DNA of 64,000 nucleotides from an uncultured Sutterella sp. (GCA_900545275.1 UQYG01000010.1:55833-119832), one strand, 5' to 3'; shown: positions 16,069-25,287, counted from the first letter of the stretch. Notes: generated from the letters alone by a model not told the origin. Translations and numbers: made by a program.

Positions 16069-16971
16069 GTGAACAAGACGAAATTTTTTCTCGCCTCCGT
16101 CCTGGCCGGTTCTCTTCTCGTGAGCGGCTGCGCAAGCAAGCGCGAACCCATGCAGTTCAGCGGCGAAAACAACGACAAAACGCTCGCCCAAGTCCGCAAC
16201 GCCGTCATCCAGGCGGCCCACCGCAACGACTGGCTGATCTGCGAAGAGGCCGACGGCACCCTTCGCGCCGACATCATCCACCGTCAGGACAAGGTCTACG
16301 CCGACATTCATTATGACGAAACGGGATTCCTCGTCACGCCGAATCTGAAGTATTCGACGCTCGTGAACGACGACGGCAGCGTTCGCCGCGCCGTCAACAA
16401 CCACATCAAGCGTCTCTCGAAGCTCATCAGTCTTCGTCTTGCGAACAAAGTGCAGGAAGAGCCCGTTTTGATACCCGCCTGCAGGAACTACGACTCGGTC
16501 GAATTCAAGAAGTTCGGCTCCGAGCGTTCTCCCCTTCCCTACGTGACAGCGGGCTTCACCTGGCTCAACAAGCCGGCTCATCCCTACGGCGACATCCACC
16601 TCACCTACAGCCTCCCCGAGGAAACCCAGGGCTCCGCCTTCAGCAAAGCCGTCCGCTACAGTCTCGAGTACCTACGTTACGGAACTTCCCGCAACGGTGA
16701 AAACATCAACGTGGAAGTCCGACGGATCTATCCCTACGATCTGCCCAAACGTGAGAAACGCAGGCTCAACCTTCCCACGCGCACCGAACTCATGATTCGT
16801 GCGACGGCATATTCCCGGGAAGGCGTCAAGCTCTGCGAAGTGGACGTCTCCGCCGCGACGAACAACCGACTCTTCCGCGAGGAAGACACGCGGTTCGACC
16901 GTTTTGACGTTGACGGCCTGATGGAGGGAGTCGCATCCGTACTCGAACGAAAGCTCACGACCTTCCGCTGA
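16069..16971 (+). CDS. Predicted lipoprotein of unknown function
   Basis: Exported lipoprotein, 300 residues, starting at GTG. Signal segment FFLASVLAGSLLVSGC ends in a lipobox. Two repeated-looking halves are suggested (AVIQAAHRNDWLICEE... and later LMIRATAYSREGVKLCEVDV) but I cannot assign a family. Basic, non-repetitive C-terminus. It is followed by a strong terminator. Envelope location is well supported; function is not. Confidence 0.78.
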   Translation: MNKTKFFLASVLAGSLLVSGCASKREPMQFSGENNDKTLAQVRNAVIQAAHRNDWLICEEADGTLRADIIHRQDKVYADIHYDETGFLVTPNLKYSTLVNDDGSVRRAVNNHIKRLSKLISLRLANKVQEEPVLIPACRNYDSVEFKKFGSERSPLPYVTAGFTWLNKPAHPYGDIHLTYSLPEETQGSAFSKAVRYSLEYLRYGTSRNGENINVEVRRIYPYDLPKREKRRLNLPTRTELMIRATAYSREGVKLCEVDVSAATNNRLFREEDTRFDRFDVDGLMEGVASVLERKLTTFR

Positions 16972-16998
16972 GGTCGAGCGTCTTTTCGCTCTCTCCCG

Positions 16999-17033
16999 AA
17001 ACGGACCCGCTCCCTGCGGCTGGGTCCGTTTTT
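16999..17033 (+). terminator. Intrinsic terminator
   Basis: Stem AAACGGACCC / GGGTCCGTTT with T-run, after the lipoprotein gene. Confidence 0.85.
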
Positions 17034-17077
17034 CGTTTGACAACGCCCAACGCCGCAGGTTGACTTTACCCAAATCT

Positions 17078-17113
17078 GAAAAAAAGCCGCCCCGAACGAA
17101 TCCGGGACGGCTT
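17078..17113 (-). terminator. Terminator of the ccm operon
   Basis: Read on the minus strand: AGCCGTCCCG / CGGGGCGGCT stem (one mismatch) followed by T7. It lies just after ccmI. Confidence 0.85.
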
Positions 17114-17134
17114 GAAAGCGGCGTTTGTTTCGCG

Positions 17135-18460
17135 TTACTTGCGAACGCCGTTGATCATGAGGGCGATGCCCCGGTCTCCGACGGCCACGGGCTGCTTCAT
17201 TTCGCCTTCGAGATCACCCGTCTGCGGCATGAAGTTTCCGGTCTTGGAGATGCGGGCGCCGACCACGACTTCCTTGTGGTTTTCCATCGTTTCGGCTCCC
17301 ATCGCCATCGTCATGTTTTCATTGAGTTCGAAGTTGTAGGGAAGATCCTTCACCGTCACGCGAACAAAGGCGAGCGGCATCTTCGACCCCGTCACCGGAC
17401 GCGCGTAGATGAAAACGGCGTCGTCGGGCTTCACCTTGTCCTTCAATTCGGGACTCAGGGTGACGGTCCCCGCCACGAAGTATTCGGCCGTGGCGTTGAC
17501 GGTCGGAACCGGCGTCTTGGAGGCGGGGGCGGAACCCTGCGCGGCGGCGGGTTTCCCGCCCTCGGCGTCGCCCGAGATGCGCGCAACGTTGTCGTTCACG
17601 CCGCCGAGGCGCTTGGCCTCGTTGATGTTGGCGCGGATCTGCTCGATGTCCGGAAATTCCGGCGGCACGACGCGAAGGAGGTGCTCCCAGAGTTCCGCGG
17701 CGCGCGCGTACTGTTCCTTGTCCCAGGCGTGGATCGCGAGAAGCGCGAGGGCCTTCCACTGATCGGGATCGATCGAGAGGGCCTTGTTGAGGAGCTTTTC
17801 GACGTCGGGCGTGATGACCTTGCCGTTGGCGGCGGCCATCATGTCGGCCATGTCGGCGATGATGTCGGCATTGTTCGGGACGATTTCCGAGAGACGGCGG
17901 AAGGCTTCGACGGATTCGTCAAAGCGGTTCACGGACGCCGTGGTGCGCGCGAGCATGAACCAGCCTTCTGGGTCCATCGGGTTCTTTTCGAGACGGTCCT
18001 TCAACTGATCGATGATGCGCGACATTTCGGCGGCGGAATGCCCGCCCGACGTTTTCTTCTGCGCCTCCATCATTTCGAGGAAGTGCTCGTCCATCGCCGT
18101 GTAGCGCCCGAGCGCCATGTAGCCCGTGGCGGCGGAAGCGGGGATCAGGATGACGAGCACGACCGCAAGAATGCGAGAGAGCGACGAATGGTTCTGCGCC
18201 TCGACCTTTTCGTCGTGACGCGTCTCTTCGAGCACGCGCCGCTCCAGTTCCAGGCGCGTCTCTTCATATTCGTCCTCGTCGATGCGGCCCGCCTTGCGGT
18301 CTTCTTCGAGGTCTTCGGCCTGCTGACGCAGAATGTTGAGCGTCATCTCCCGGCGGTTGGCTTCGCCCTCGTCCTTCTTGCCGAACCAGAGGGGAAGACC
18401 CACGGCCGCGCAGGCGACGAGGCACATGAGGACGGCGACGACAATAAACGTGGTGAGCAC
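17135..18460 (-). CDS. ccmI: CcmI, cytochrome c maturation TPR protein
   Basis: Apocytochrome-holding subunit of the haem ligation complex, 441 residues. Two N-terminal membrane helices (residues ~3-26 and ~97-118) flank a short cytoplasmic loop rich in Glu/Arg, as in CcmI. TPR-like repeats follow in the periplasm (LEKNPMDPEGWFMLART, VNRFDESVEAFRRL, DPDQWKALALLAIHAW), then a C-terminal beta-rich domain. Last gene of the ccm operon, 6 bases after ccmH, before a strong terminator. Confidence 0.93.
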   Translation of the reverse strand: MLTTFIVVAVLMCLVACAAVGLPLWFGKKDEGEANRREMTLNILRQQAEDLEEDRKAGRIDEDEYEETRLELERRVLEETRHDEKVEAQNHSSLSRILAVVLVILIPASAATGYMALGRYTAMDEHFLEMMEAQKKTSGGHSAAEMSRIIDQLKDRLEKNPMDPEGWFMLARTTASVNRFDESVEAFRRLSEIVPNNADIIADMADMMAAANGKVITPDVEKLLNKALSIDPDQWKALALLAIHAWDKEQYARAAELWEHLLRVVPPEFPDIEQIRANINEAKRLGGVNDNVARISGDAEGGKPAAAQGSAPASKTPVPTVNATAEYFVAGTVTLSPELKDKVKPDDAVFIYARPVTGSKMPLAFVRVTVKDLPYNFELNENMTMAMGAETMENHKEVVVGARISKTGNFMPQTGDLEGEMKQPVAVGDRGIALMINGVRK

Positions 18461-18466
18461 GGCGGG

Positions 18467-18946
18467 TTACTCCTTCTTGTCTTTGCCGAGCATTTGTTCG
18501 GCGAGCGCCTTTTCCTCTTCGGAAAGGGGCTTGGTACTCTCGGTAACGGTCTGCTTGCGGCGGCGCAGGTTGATCCAGAAGGCGAGGAGACCGCCCAGGA
18601 AGAGGACGACCGGGCCCACCCAGAGGATCACGGTGCTCGTCTTGAAGGGCGGACGATAGAGAACGAAGTCCCCGTAACGCTCGACCATGTAGTCGACGAT
18701 TTCCTGATTGGTCTTGCCGGCCTTGACCTGCTCGATCACCTGATTGCGCAGGTCGACGGCGAGTTCGGCGTTCGATTCGGCGATCGACTGGTTTTGGCAG
18801 ACGAGGCAGCGCAGCTGCTCGGAGACTTCCACGACGCGCTTGTGCGCGACCGGGTCAAAGGCGGTCGGCGCCGCTTCTCGCGCACAGAGGGGAGAAGCTA
18901 CGGAAACGGCAAGAAGCGCCGTCAGAAAAAGAGACTTCGCGTTCAT
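18467..18946 (-). CDS. ccmH: CcmH, cytochrome c maturation thiol oxidoreductase
   Basis: Membrane-anchored thiol protein that reduces apocytochrome haem-site cysteines, ~159 residues. Signal peptide, then the family signature LRCLVCQNQSIAESNA with the redox CxxC, and one membrane helix (ILWVGPVVLFLGGLLAFWI). The ATG at 18946 overlaps the stop of ccmG; a GTG one codon earlier is possible. The C-terminal CcmI-like TPR extension found in some fused CcmH proteins is absent, because CcmI is separate here. Confidence 0.95.
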   Translation of the reverse strand: MNAKSLFLTALLAVSVASPLCAREAAPTAFDPVAHKRVVEVSEQLRCLVCQNQSIAESNAELAVDLRNQVIEQVKAGKTNQEIVDYMVERYGDFVLYRPPFKTSTVILWVGPVVLFLGGLLAFWINLRRRKQTVTESTKPLSEEEKALAEQMLGKDKKE

Positions 18947-19479
18947 CACTCGGCCTCCAGTTTGTCGATCAGAGGCTTCATCTGGTCAAACCAGATTTCG
19001 TCCTGGATCGGATAACTCACCTTGGCGCGGATGACGCCCTTCTTGTCGATGATGAAGGTCTCCGGCACGCCCGTGACGCCGAGGTCGATGCCGACCTTGT
19101 TCTTCGTTTCGTAGATCACGTTGTCGTACGGATTGCCGGAGGTCTTCAGCATCTGTGCGGCGGCACCCGTGTTGTCCTTGTATACGAAGCCGATGATCGG
19201 AGTCTTGAGGCCGCGGCGCTTGAGATTCACCATGTAGGGGTGTTCCTGCTTGCAGGGAACGCACCAGGTGGCCCAGACGTTGAGCATCCAGACCTTGCCC
19301 TTCATGTCCTCGGTCTTGAAGGTTGTGTTGGGATCCCACAGAGTGGGCAGTTCAAAGGGCGGCAGCTCCTTGTTGATGAGGACCGACGGAAGGGTTCTCG
19401 GGTCGAGATAGAGGCCCTTGAAGAGGAACCCGGCAAGCACGATGAAGATGCCGAAGGGAATGAGAAATTTCGCTTTCAT
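18946..19479 (-). CDS. ccmG: CcmG/DsbE, thiol:disulfide interchange protein
   Basis: Membrane-tethered periplasmic thioredoxin of cytochrome c maturation, 177 residues. Single N-terminal membrane helix (FLIPFGIFIVLAGFLF), then a thioredoxin fold with the active site WCVPC and the cis-Pro segment GVPETF. The ATG at 19479 has AAGGAAAC upstream, so the longer open frame to 19518 is not used. It couples into ccmH by a one-base-scale overlap. Confidence 0.95.
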   Translation of the reverse strand: MKAKFLIPFGIFIVLAGFLFKGLYLDPRTLPSVLINKELPPFELPTLWDPNTTFKTEDMKGKVWMLNVWATWCVPCKQEHPYMVNLKRRGLKTPIIGFVYKDNTGAAAQMLKTSGNPYDNVIYETKNKVGIDLGVTGVPETFIIDKKGVIRAKVSYPIQDEIWFDQMKPLIDKLEAE

Positions 19480-19521
19480 GTCAGTTTCCTTGGGGCGGCC
19501 TGCGCCGCCCCGATTCATCCA

Positions 19522-21486
19522 TTAGGCGGCGACCGCCTTCTTGGCGTCCTTGCGCTTCTTCGAGCGGAAGCGACGGTCGGAAGCGGCCCAGAGCCCGCCG
19601 ATGCTCATGATGATGCAACCCCACCAGATCCAGGTCACGTAGGGCTTCGAATAGGCGCGGACCACCCAGCCGCCGTCCGAAGTCGGCACGCCGAGGCTCA
19701 CGTAGACGTCGCCCGTGATGGAGTGACGGATCGCGGCTTCGGTCATCGGCATGGAGTTCGAGCTGAAGTACTTGCGCTTTTCCGGATGCAGGGTTTCGAG
19801 AACCTTGCCGTCGCGGGAGAGCACGAATTCGCCGCGGTCGGCCGTATAGTTGGGACCGCGCGTACTCGTGACGCCCTTGAATTCGAAGGTGTAGCCCGCA
19901 ACCGTCACGGTTTCGCCCACGAACATCTGCACGTCGCGTTCGGACTGATAGCCCTTGACGAGCGCAACGCCGATGATGAAGACGGCGACGCCGACGTGGG
20001 CGATGTGCATGCCCCAATAGGCGCGCGGCTGACGAAGAAGCTTCGAGACGACGCTGCCTTCGCCGTGGCGGATCTGCTGACGGAAGGCTTCGACGGCGCC
20101 GAAGACGACGAAGAAGGCAAGCGTGCAGCCGACGAAGACCCAGTTGCTCCATTCGCCCATGAGAAGCGGAATGGCGGCGCCCAAGACGATCGAAACGATC
20201 ATGGCCCAGAGGAGGGACTTCACGAGCTGCTTCGGATCGGCTTCCTTCCAGCGCGCGAGCGGCCCCACGCCCATGAGGAAGACGAGCGGGAGCATCAGGG
20301 GACCGAAGACCGCGTCAAAGTACGGAGGCCCGACCGAGATCTTCCCGGCGTTGAGCGCATCAAGGAAGAGCGGGTAGAGCGTGCCGAGGAGCACCGCGCC
20401 CATCGCCACGACGAGGAGAACGTTGTTGACGAGGAGCATCGATTCGCGCGAGATCATCCCAAAGTTCCCGCCGAGGCCCACGGTCGGGGCGCGCCAGGCA
20501 AAGAGCAGGAACGAAAGCCCGATCACGATGATGAGGAAGGCGAGAATGAAGAGACCGCGCTCCGGATCGGTCGCAAACGCGTGCACCGAGGTGAGAACGC
20601 CCGAACGGACGAGGAAGGTGCCGAGGAGCGAGAGCGAGAACGTGAGGATCGCAAGGAGCACCGTCCAGATGCGGAAGCACCCGCGCTTTTCCGTCACGGC
20701 GAGCGAGTGGATGAGGGCGGTGCCGGTGAGCCACGGCATGAAGGAGGAGTTTTCCACCGGATCCCAGAACCACCAGCCGCCCCAACCGAGTTCGTAGTAG
20801 GCCCAGTAAGAGCCGAGCGCGATGCCGAGCGTCAGAAGAATCCAGGCCGCCGTCGTCCAGGGACGCATCCAGCGCGCCCAGGCGGCGTCAAGGCGTCCCG
20901 AGATGAGCGCGGCGATCGCAAAGGCGAACGGCACCGAGAAGCCCACGTAGCCGAGGTAGAGAAGCGGCGGATGGAAGACCATCCCCGGGTCCTGCAGGAG
21001 AGGATTCAGGTCCGCGCCTTCGGCGGGCGACGGGAAGAGACGCAGGAAGGGGTTGGACGTAAAGAGCATGAAGGTGAGGAACCCCATGCCGACCAAACCC
21101 ATCACGCCCGTGACGCGCGCCGTCATTTCGGTGGGAAGCTTGCGGGCGGAGAACGCGACGGCGGCGGACCACCAACCGAGCGTCACGACCCAGAAGAGAA
21201 TCGAGCCCTCGTGGCTGCCCCAGGTGGCGGCGATCTTGTAGTACCAAGGCAGCATCGAGTTGGAGTTGTTCGCCACGTTGAGGACCGAGAAGTCCGAGAC
21301 GTAGAACGAATACGCCAGACAGCCGAACGCGATCGTGCCGAAAAGGGCGTTCGCGATCGCCGCGGGCCGCGCCACCGCCATCAGCGCGCGGTTTCCCTTG
21401 GCCGCGCCGACGAGGGGCACCACCCCCTGGACGATCGAAAGCGCCAGGCAGAGGATGAGTGCAAAGTGACCGATTTCAGGAATCAC
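19522..21486 (-). CDS. ccmF: CcmF, haem lyase subunit
   Basis: Multi-pass inner-membrane haem ligase, 654 residues, the usual family length. The WWD haem-handling motif is present (WGGWWFWDPVENSSFMPWL), and about 14-15 hydrophobic segments can be counted. It attaches haem from holo-CcmE to apocytochromes together with CcmH and CcmI. The best start is the GTG at 21486, which has GGAG eight bases upstream and begins right at the first membrane segment (IPEIGHFALILCLAL). Confidence 0.95.
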   Translation of the reverse strand: MIPEIGHFALILCLALSIVQGVVPLVGAAKGNRALMAVARPAAIANALFGTIAFGCLAYSFYVSDFSVLNVANNSNSMLPWYYKIAATWGSHEGSILFWVVTLGWWSAAVAFSARKLPTEMTARVTGVMGLVGMGFLTFMLFTSNPFLRLFPSPAEGADLNPLLQDPGMVFHPPLLYLGYVGFSVPFAFAIAALISGRLDAAWARWMRPWTTAAWILLTLGIALGSYWAYYELGWGGWWFWDPVENSSFMPWLTGTALIHSLAVTEKRGCFRIWTVLLAILTFSLSLLGTFLVRSGVLTSVHAFATDPERGLFILAFLIIVIGLSFLLFAWRAPTVGLGGNFGMISRESMLLVNNVLLVVAMGAVLLGTLYPLFLDALNAGKISVGPPYFDAVFGPLMLPLVFLMGVGPLARWKEADPKQLVKSLLWAMIVSIVLGAAIPLLMGEWSNWVFVGCTLAFFVVFGAVEAFRQQIRHGEGSVVSKLLRQPRAYWGMHIAHVGVAVFIIGVALVKGYQSERDVQMFVGETVTVAGYTFEFKGVTSTRGPNYTADRGEFVLSRDGKVLETLHPEKRKYFSSNSMPMTEAAIRHSITGDVYVSLGVPTSDGGWVVRAYSKPYVTWIWWGCIIMSIGGLWAASDRRFRSKKRKDAKKAVAA

Positions 21487-21629
21487 TTGTGTATCTCCGG
21501 TGAATGAAAGAGAGTTTGGAAACTCAACCGAGGAGGGTTTTGAACGGGGCCCCCTCAATCCCAAAAGGGGCCGGTCCCGAAACGGGCCGACCCTGCGCCA
21601 AATGGGTGTCGTGTCCGAAGCTGCGGCGC

Positions 21630-22112
21630 TTAGGACTTGACGTTCTGCTTGGCGGCGGCCTCTTCGGCCGCCTTCTTCGCCACCCCGGCCTTGTGGGCGT
21701 CTTCCAGCGCCTTGGCGGCCTCGGGCGGCATATAGTTTTCATCGTGCTTGGCGAGCACTTCGGAGGCGGTGAAGACGCCGGCCGAATCAAGCTTGCCCTG
21801 CGCCACGACCCCCTGCCCTTCAGAGAAGAGGTCGGGGAGAATCCCCTTGTAGAGGACGGGAACGCTCTGCGCCGTATCGGTGATCTTGAAGGTGACCGTC
21901 ACGCCGTCCTTCTGGCGTTCAACCGAACCCGGTTCGACGACGCCGCCCAGGCGGAAGGTGCGGCCTTCCGGGGCTTCCTTCGCGGCCACCTGCGTGGGCG
22001 AGAAGAAGAAGACGAGGTTTTCGTTGAAGGCCTGAAGGGCCATCGTCACGCCCGCGCCCACCACCACGACGGCGGCGCCGATCAGGGCGAGTTTTTTGGT
22101 CTTGGAATCCAT
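21630..22112 (-). CDS. ccmE: CcmE, haem chaperone
   Basis: Periplasmic haem chaperone with an N-terminal membrane anchor, 160 residues. OB-fold core (GRTFRLGGVVEPGSV, VTFKITD) and the covalent haem-binding H123 in LAKHDENYMPPE, the His-type HxxxY motif. An Ala/Lys-rich C-terminal tail follows. It lies between ccmD and ccmF; the 143-base gap to ccmF is the longest spacing among the operon's genes. Confidence 0.95.
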   Translation of the reverse strand: MDSKTKKLALIGAAVVVVGAGVTMALQAFNENLVFFFSPTQVAAKEAPEGRTFRLGGVVEPGSVERQKDGVTVTFKITDTAQSVPVLYKGILPDLFSEGQGVVAQGKLDSAGVFTASEVLAKHDENYMPPEAAKALEDAHKAGVAKKAAEEAAAKQNVKS

Positions 22113-22115
22113 GGA

Positions 22116-22301
22116 TCAGTTCCCCTTTTCAAGATTGCGGTTGCGGGCTTCGCGGCGCAGACGGGTGAGAATGGCCCCTCGGCGGCGCTTCAAAGAAATC
22201 AGCTCGGCGACGACCCCGATGAAGAGCGCCCCGTAGGCGCACCACACGTAAAAGCCGTGACCGTTCATGGTCAGGAAGTCGGAAAAGCTTGCCCAGTTCA
22301 C
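22116..22301 (-). CDS. ccmD: CcmD, haem exporter accessory peptide
   Basis: Sixty-one-residue single-span membrane protein (GFYVWCAYGALFIGVVAELISL) with a basic cytoplasmic tail, matching CcmD, which helps release holo-CcmE from the CcmABC complex. It overlaps the end of ccmC by four bases and precedes ccmE by three. Confidence 0.9.
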   Translation of the reverse strand: MNWASFSDFLTMNGHGFYVWCAYGALFIGVVAELISLKRRRGAILTRLRREARNRNLEKGN

Positions 22302-23023
22302 AGTTTGCCTCCCTTGGCAGCTTCGAGCGCCCAGTCGCTGCGGCGTTCGCGTTCAAGAATGATCGTTCGGGCGCGCGAGAGCACGGCGGCCGTCCCGTAG
22401 CACATGCCCGCCGCCACCATGACGAGAAGCGTGTAGAGCATGATTTCGGCCATGGACGAACCCTTGGTCGTGATCGAAGCGCCCTGATGCAACGTATTCC
22501 ACCACTGCACCGAGAAGTAGATGATCGGCACGTTGATGACGCCCACGATCGAAATCACGGACGCGGCGCGGTCGGCGCGGCGCTTGTCGTCGATCGCGGT
22601 GTGAAGCGCCATGAAGCCGAGATAGAGGAAAAAGAGGATCAGGGCCGACGTCAGACGGGCGTCCCAAACCCAGTAGGTTCCCCAGGTGGGACGGCCCCAG
22701 AAGGCGCCCGAAAAGAGCGCGATGAAGCAGAGCAGAGCCCCCGTCGGCGCCATCGCCTGCGAGAGGATGAAGGCGAGCCGGCTGTTTCGCAGAAGACCGA
22801 TCGCCGAACAGACGGCCATCAGAATGTAGAGGAGCATCGACATCCAGGCGGCGGAGACGTGAATGAAGATGATGCGGTAGGAATTCCCCTGCTTGTAGTC
22901 GATCGGGCACTCAAAGAAGCCCATGTAGAAACCGACGACAAAGAGAAGGAGGCCGAGGACCATGAGGGGCGTGACGCACTTGCCCGCCGCACGGTAGAAG
23001 CCTTCAGGACTCGAAATCGACAT
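22298..23023 (-). CDS. ccmC: CcmC, haem transfer protein
   Basis: Six-span membrane protein, 241 residues, that loads haem onto CcmE. The WWD motif is WGTYWVWDARLTS, flanked by conserved histidines (FIHVSAAW, NTLHQGAS). Overlap with ccmD indicates translational coupling. AGGAG lies upstream of the ATG. Confidence 0.95.
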   Translation of the reverse strand: MSISSPEGFYRAAGKCVTPLMVLGLLLFVVGFYMGFFECPIDYKQGNSYRIIFIHVSAAWMSMLLYILMAVCSAIGLLRNSRLAFILSQAMAPTGALLCFIALFSGAFWGRPTWGTYWVWDARLTSALILFFLYLGFMALHTAIDDKRRADRAASVISIVGVINVPIIYFSVQWWNTLHQGASITTKGSSMAEIMLYTLLVMVAAGMCYGTAAVLSRARTIILERERRSDWALEAAKGGKL

Positions 23024-23049
23024 AAATGGCTCACCCAGGAGTTAGGAAA

Positions 23050-23718
23050 TCATTGTTCGGCAATGCGAAGGGCCGCCGAGACCGCCATCGGGCTCAGCGC
23101 CGCCGTCGCGAGCGTGAGGCCCCCGACGATAAGGAAGTGCGCCGTGGGACTCATAGAGACGGCGACGGCCGAAGCCGCGCCCGAACCGAAAATCAGAACC
23201 GGAATGTAGAGCGGCAAAACGAGGAGGCTCGTGAGCACCCCGCCCGCACGAAGGCCGAGCGTAAGCGCCGCGCCGATCGCGCCAATGAAGCTCAGAATCG
23301 GCGTGCCCACCGCGAGGCTGGCGACGAGAACGAGCGTCACGTCGAGCGACAAATCGAACATCACGCCGAAGAGGGCCGCAAAGACCGTCATCGGCACGCC
23401 CGTCACGAGCCAGTGCGCGATGACCTTTGCAAACACGATCACGGGAAGGGGCTCCGCGGCGACGAGCATCTGCTCGAGCGTGCCGTCGGCGAAGTCCGCC
23501 GCGAACATGCGGGGAAGCGACAAGAGGGCCGCAAGAAGCGCCGCCACCCACACGACGCCCGGGGCGATCGCGCGCAGCGTGTTCGTTTCGGCGCCCACGC
23601 CGAGGGGCACGAGCGTCACGACGACGGCAAAAAAGAAGATCACCTGAGCGAGGTCGGACTTGCGGCGAAGTGCAAGCATCAGGTCGCGGCGGAGAATGGT
23701 GAGAAAGAGCTGCCACAT
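23050..23718 (-). CDS. ccmB: CcmB, haem exporter permease
   Basis: Membrane subunit of the CcmAB ABC transporter, 222 residues, with six hydrophobic segments and the family start LTILRRDLMLALRRKSD. I take the ATG at 23718, which follows a GAGAG-type ribosome binding site; the longer frame runs back into ccmA sequence. Eleven bases separate it from ccmA. Confidence 0.93.
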   Translation of the reverse strand: MWQLFLTILRRDLMLALRRKSDLAQVIFFFAVVVTLVPLGVGAETNTLRAIAPGVVWVAALLAALLSLPRMFAADFADGTLEQMLVAAEPLPVIVFAKVIAHWLVTGVPMTVFAALFGVMFDLSLDVTLVLVASLAVGTPILSFIGAIGAALTLGLRAGGVLTSLLVLPLYIPVLIFGSGAASAVAVSMSPTAHFLIVGGLTLATAALSPMAVSAALRIAEQ

Positions 23719-23729
23719 GATTTCTCTCC

Positions 23730-24431
23730 TCAGACCGGTTCGGCGTTCTGCGCCGCTTCGTCGTCGAGAGCCGCCTCGACGGCCGTGCGCTTTCTCGGCG
23801 ACCAACGTTCGGGTTCGATCACCATGAGGCGCGCGTTTTCGACGGGCACTTCCTGATGCGTGACGAGCATGACGATGCCGCCCTCCTCCACGTGCTCGCC
23901 GATGAGTTTGGCAAGGCGAGCGACGCCCTTGACGTCAAGCGCCGTGAAGGGTTCGTCGAGCACCCAGAGCGCCACCGAGCGCGAGAGCCACAGACGAGCG
24001 AGCGCCACACGACGGCGCTGACCCTGCGAGAGCTGACCGGCGGGGACTTCGAGGAATTCCGAAAGACCGACGGCCTCGAGCGCGTCGAGCGCCTCATCCT
24101 CCGTCGCCGAAAGCGAAGCAATGCGGGCGTTGAGGAGGACGTTTTCCAGAACCGAGAGGTCGTCCTTGACGCCGTTGCGGTGCCCGATGTAGCAGAGCTC
24201 CTTCCAGAAGTCCTGCGCGGCCTTCTGTACGGGAACGCCGCGCCAACGGACCTCGCCCTCAACGGGGCGCATGAGCCCGGTCATCAGACGCAGAAGCGTC
24301 GTTTTGCCCGCGCCGTTCGAACCGGCAATGCGCACGAGCGTGCCGGCTTCCACGGAGAAGGAAAGCCCCTCGAACAGGGTTCTTTCCCCGCGTTCGCAGG
24401 TGAGACCCGAGACTTCGATCAATGCGCTCAT
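23730..24431 (-). CDS. ccmA: CcmA, haem exporter ATP-binding protein
   Basis: ABC ATPase of cytochrome c maturation, 233 residues. Walker A GSNGAGKTT, signature LSQGQRRR, Walker B LWVLDEP and the switch His in LVTHQE are all present. ATP hydrolysis drives release of haem-CcmE. First gene of the operon; the promoter must lie in the 389-base gap upstream. The ATG at 24431 is chosen because ABC homology starts there. Confidence 0.94.
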   Translation of the reverse strand: MSALIEVSGLTCERGERTLFEGLSFSVEAGTLVRIAGSNGAGKTTLLRLMTGLMRPVEGEVRWRGVPVQKAAQDFWKELCYIGHRNGVKDDLSVLENVLLNARIASLSATEDEALDALEAVGLSEFLEVPAGQLSQGQRRRVALARLWLSRSVALWVLDEPFTALDVKGVARLAKLIGEHVEEGGIVMLVTHQEVPVENARLMVIEPERWSPRKRTAVEAALDDEAAQNAEPV

Positions 24432-24820
24432 TGAGTATCGTTTCGTTTTGAGGTAAGGGTGGATTCTTGTTTTCGGCCGGGCAAACCCCCGTCCGCTTTC
24501 GGCTCGGGAGGCCGATTCTATGGCCAAGGAGTCTAGTTCGGTGAAATTAAGGTTTCCTTATAAATCGCCGCTCCTCCGCGGGAGTTCGAGATGGTTTTTA
24601 CCAATACATTCAATTCTGCCGCAACAGATTTCAGGAAGCGTAAACTTCCAGAAGACCGGCGCATCATTCCTAAGGTCCTCGTCCCCGGGCGCGAGGTTTC
24701 TCGCCCTCCCTTTTCGACTCGTTGCAAATGCGCCGCTCCCGAAAGAGACGGCTCGAAGTACAATGTTCGGATTCCGGCGGCGACGAGGCCGCCCTTTTTT
24801 GATCCCACTTTTTTCACGTC
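24432..24820. other. Divergent intergenic region ccmA / lipoprotein
   Basis: 389 bases without a gene I can support. On the right side a TACAAT -10-like element (24760-24765) is followed at 24776-24800 by a GGCGGC / GCCGCC hairpin and a T6 run before the lipoprotein start at 24821. The left part must hold the ccm promoter, but no convincing -35/-10 pair stands out. Confidence 0.5.
24776..24800 (+). terminator. Leader hairpin with T6 run upstream of lipoprotein gene
   Basis: GGCGGC / GCCGCC with a 6-base loop and TTTTTT, about 10 bases after a TACAAT element and 20 before the ATG. It has terminator form but lies in the presumed 5' leader, as at 7694 before ridA. Confidence 0.5.
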
Positions 24821-25207
24821 ATGCGCAAAAGCCTCACCGCACCGATTCTTCTCAGCCTTGTCGCTCTTACGGCCCTCACGGGCTGTCAGGCCATCCAAGA
24901 GGAAAGCCGCAACTTCGCCGGCCGCGAAGAACGCCTCTCCAACGTCGTCGGAAACGTCTGGCGACTCGACTTCAAATGGCCGGGCAGCGTCCGCGCGACG
25001 CAGATCAACGAAGCCCTGCAGCAGCGCGCCCGCGACATCTGTCAGCGCGAAGAGCTCGGCATGCTCCCGCTCTCGGGCGCCGTCGACGCGCACGAGGACG
25101 GATCCGCCCCCTCCACCGCCTGGCTCGAATTTCGTTGCCAGCGTCCCGTCCAAGTCTTCCGCGGCGGTCTTTTGAGCGAAGAGGAAACCTTCGAAGTGAA
25201 GGAATAA
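24821..25207 (+). CDS. Predicted small lipoprotein
   Basis: 128 residues; signal segment ILLSLVALTALTGC ends in a lipobox. The remainder is hydrophilic with two cysteines (DICQRE, FRCQRP) that could form a disulfide. No family recognised. It is monocistronic: promoter-like element upstream, terminator after. Confidence 0.75.
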   Translation: MRKSLTAPILLSLVALTALTGCQAIQEESRNFAGREERLSNVVGNVWRLDFKWPGSVRATQINEALQQRARDICQREELGMLPLSGAVDAHEDGSAPSTAWLEFRCQRPVQVFRGGLLSEEETFEVKE

Positions 25208-25235
25208 GCCGTCGCTTGATCGACGTTCAATAGAG

Positions 25236-25264
25236 AGGGCCCCGGTTTTCGCCGAGGCCCTTTG
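25236..25264 (+). terminator. Intrinsic terminator
   Basis: Stem AGGGCCCCGG / CCGAGGCCCT (one mismatch) then TTTG, between the lipoprotein and the converging membrane-protein gene. Confidence 0.65.
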
Positions 25265-25287
25265 CTTTGGGGACTAAAAAAAGTCCC

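Noticed and set aside
17060..21507. Long plus-strand open frames across the ccm operon
   Set aside because: They are mirror frames of ccmI to ccmF with no recognisable domain.
25217..25231. TTGATCGACGTTCAA as an FNR site
   Set aside because: The spacing does not fit TTGAT-N4-ATCAA and it lies after, not before, the lipoprotein gene.
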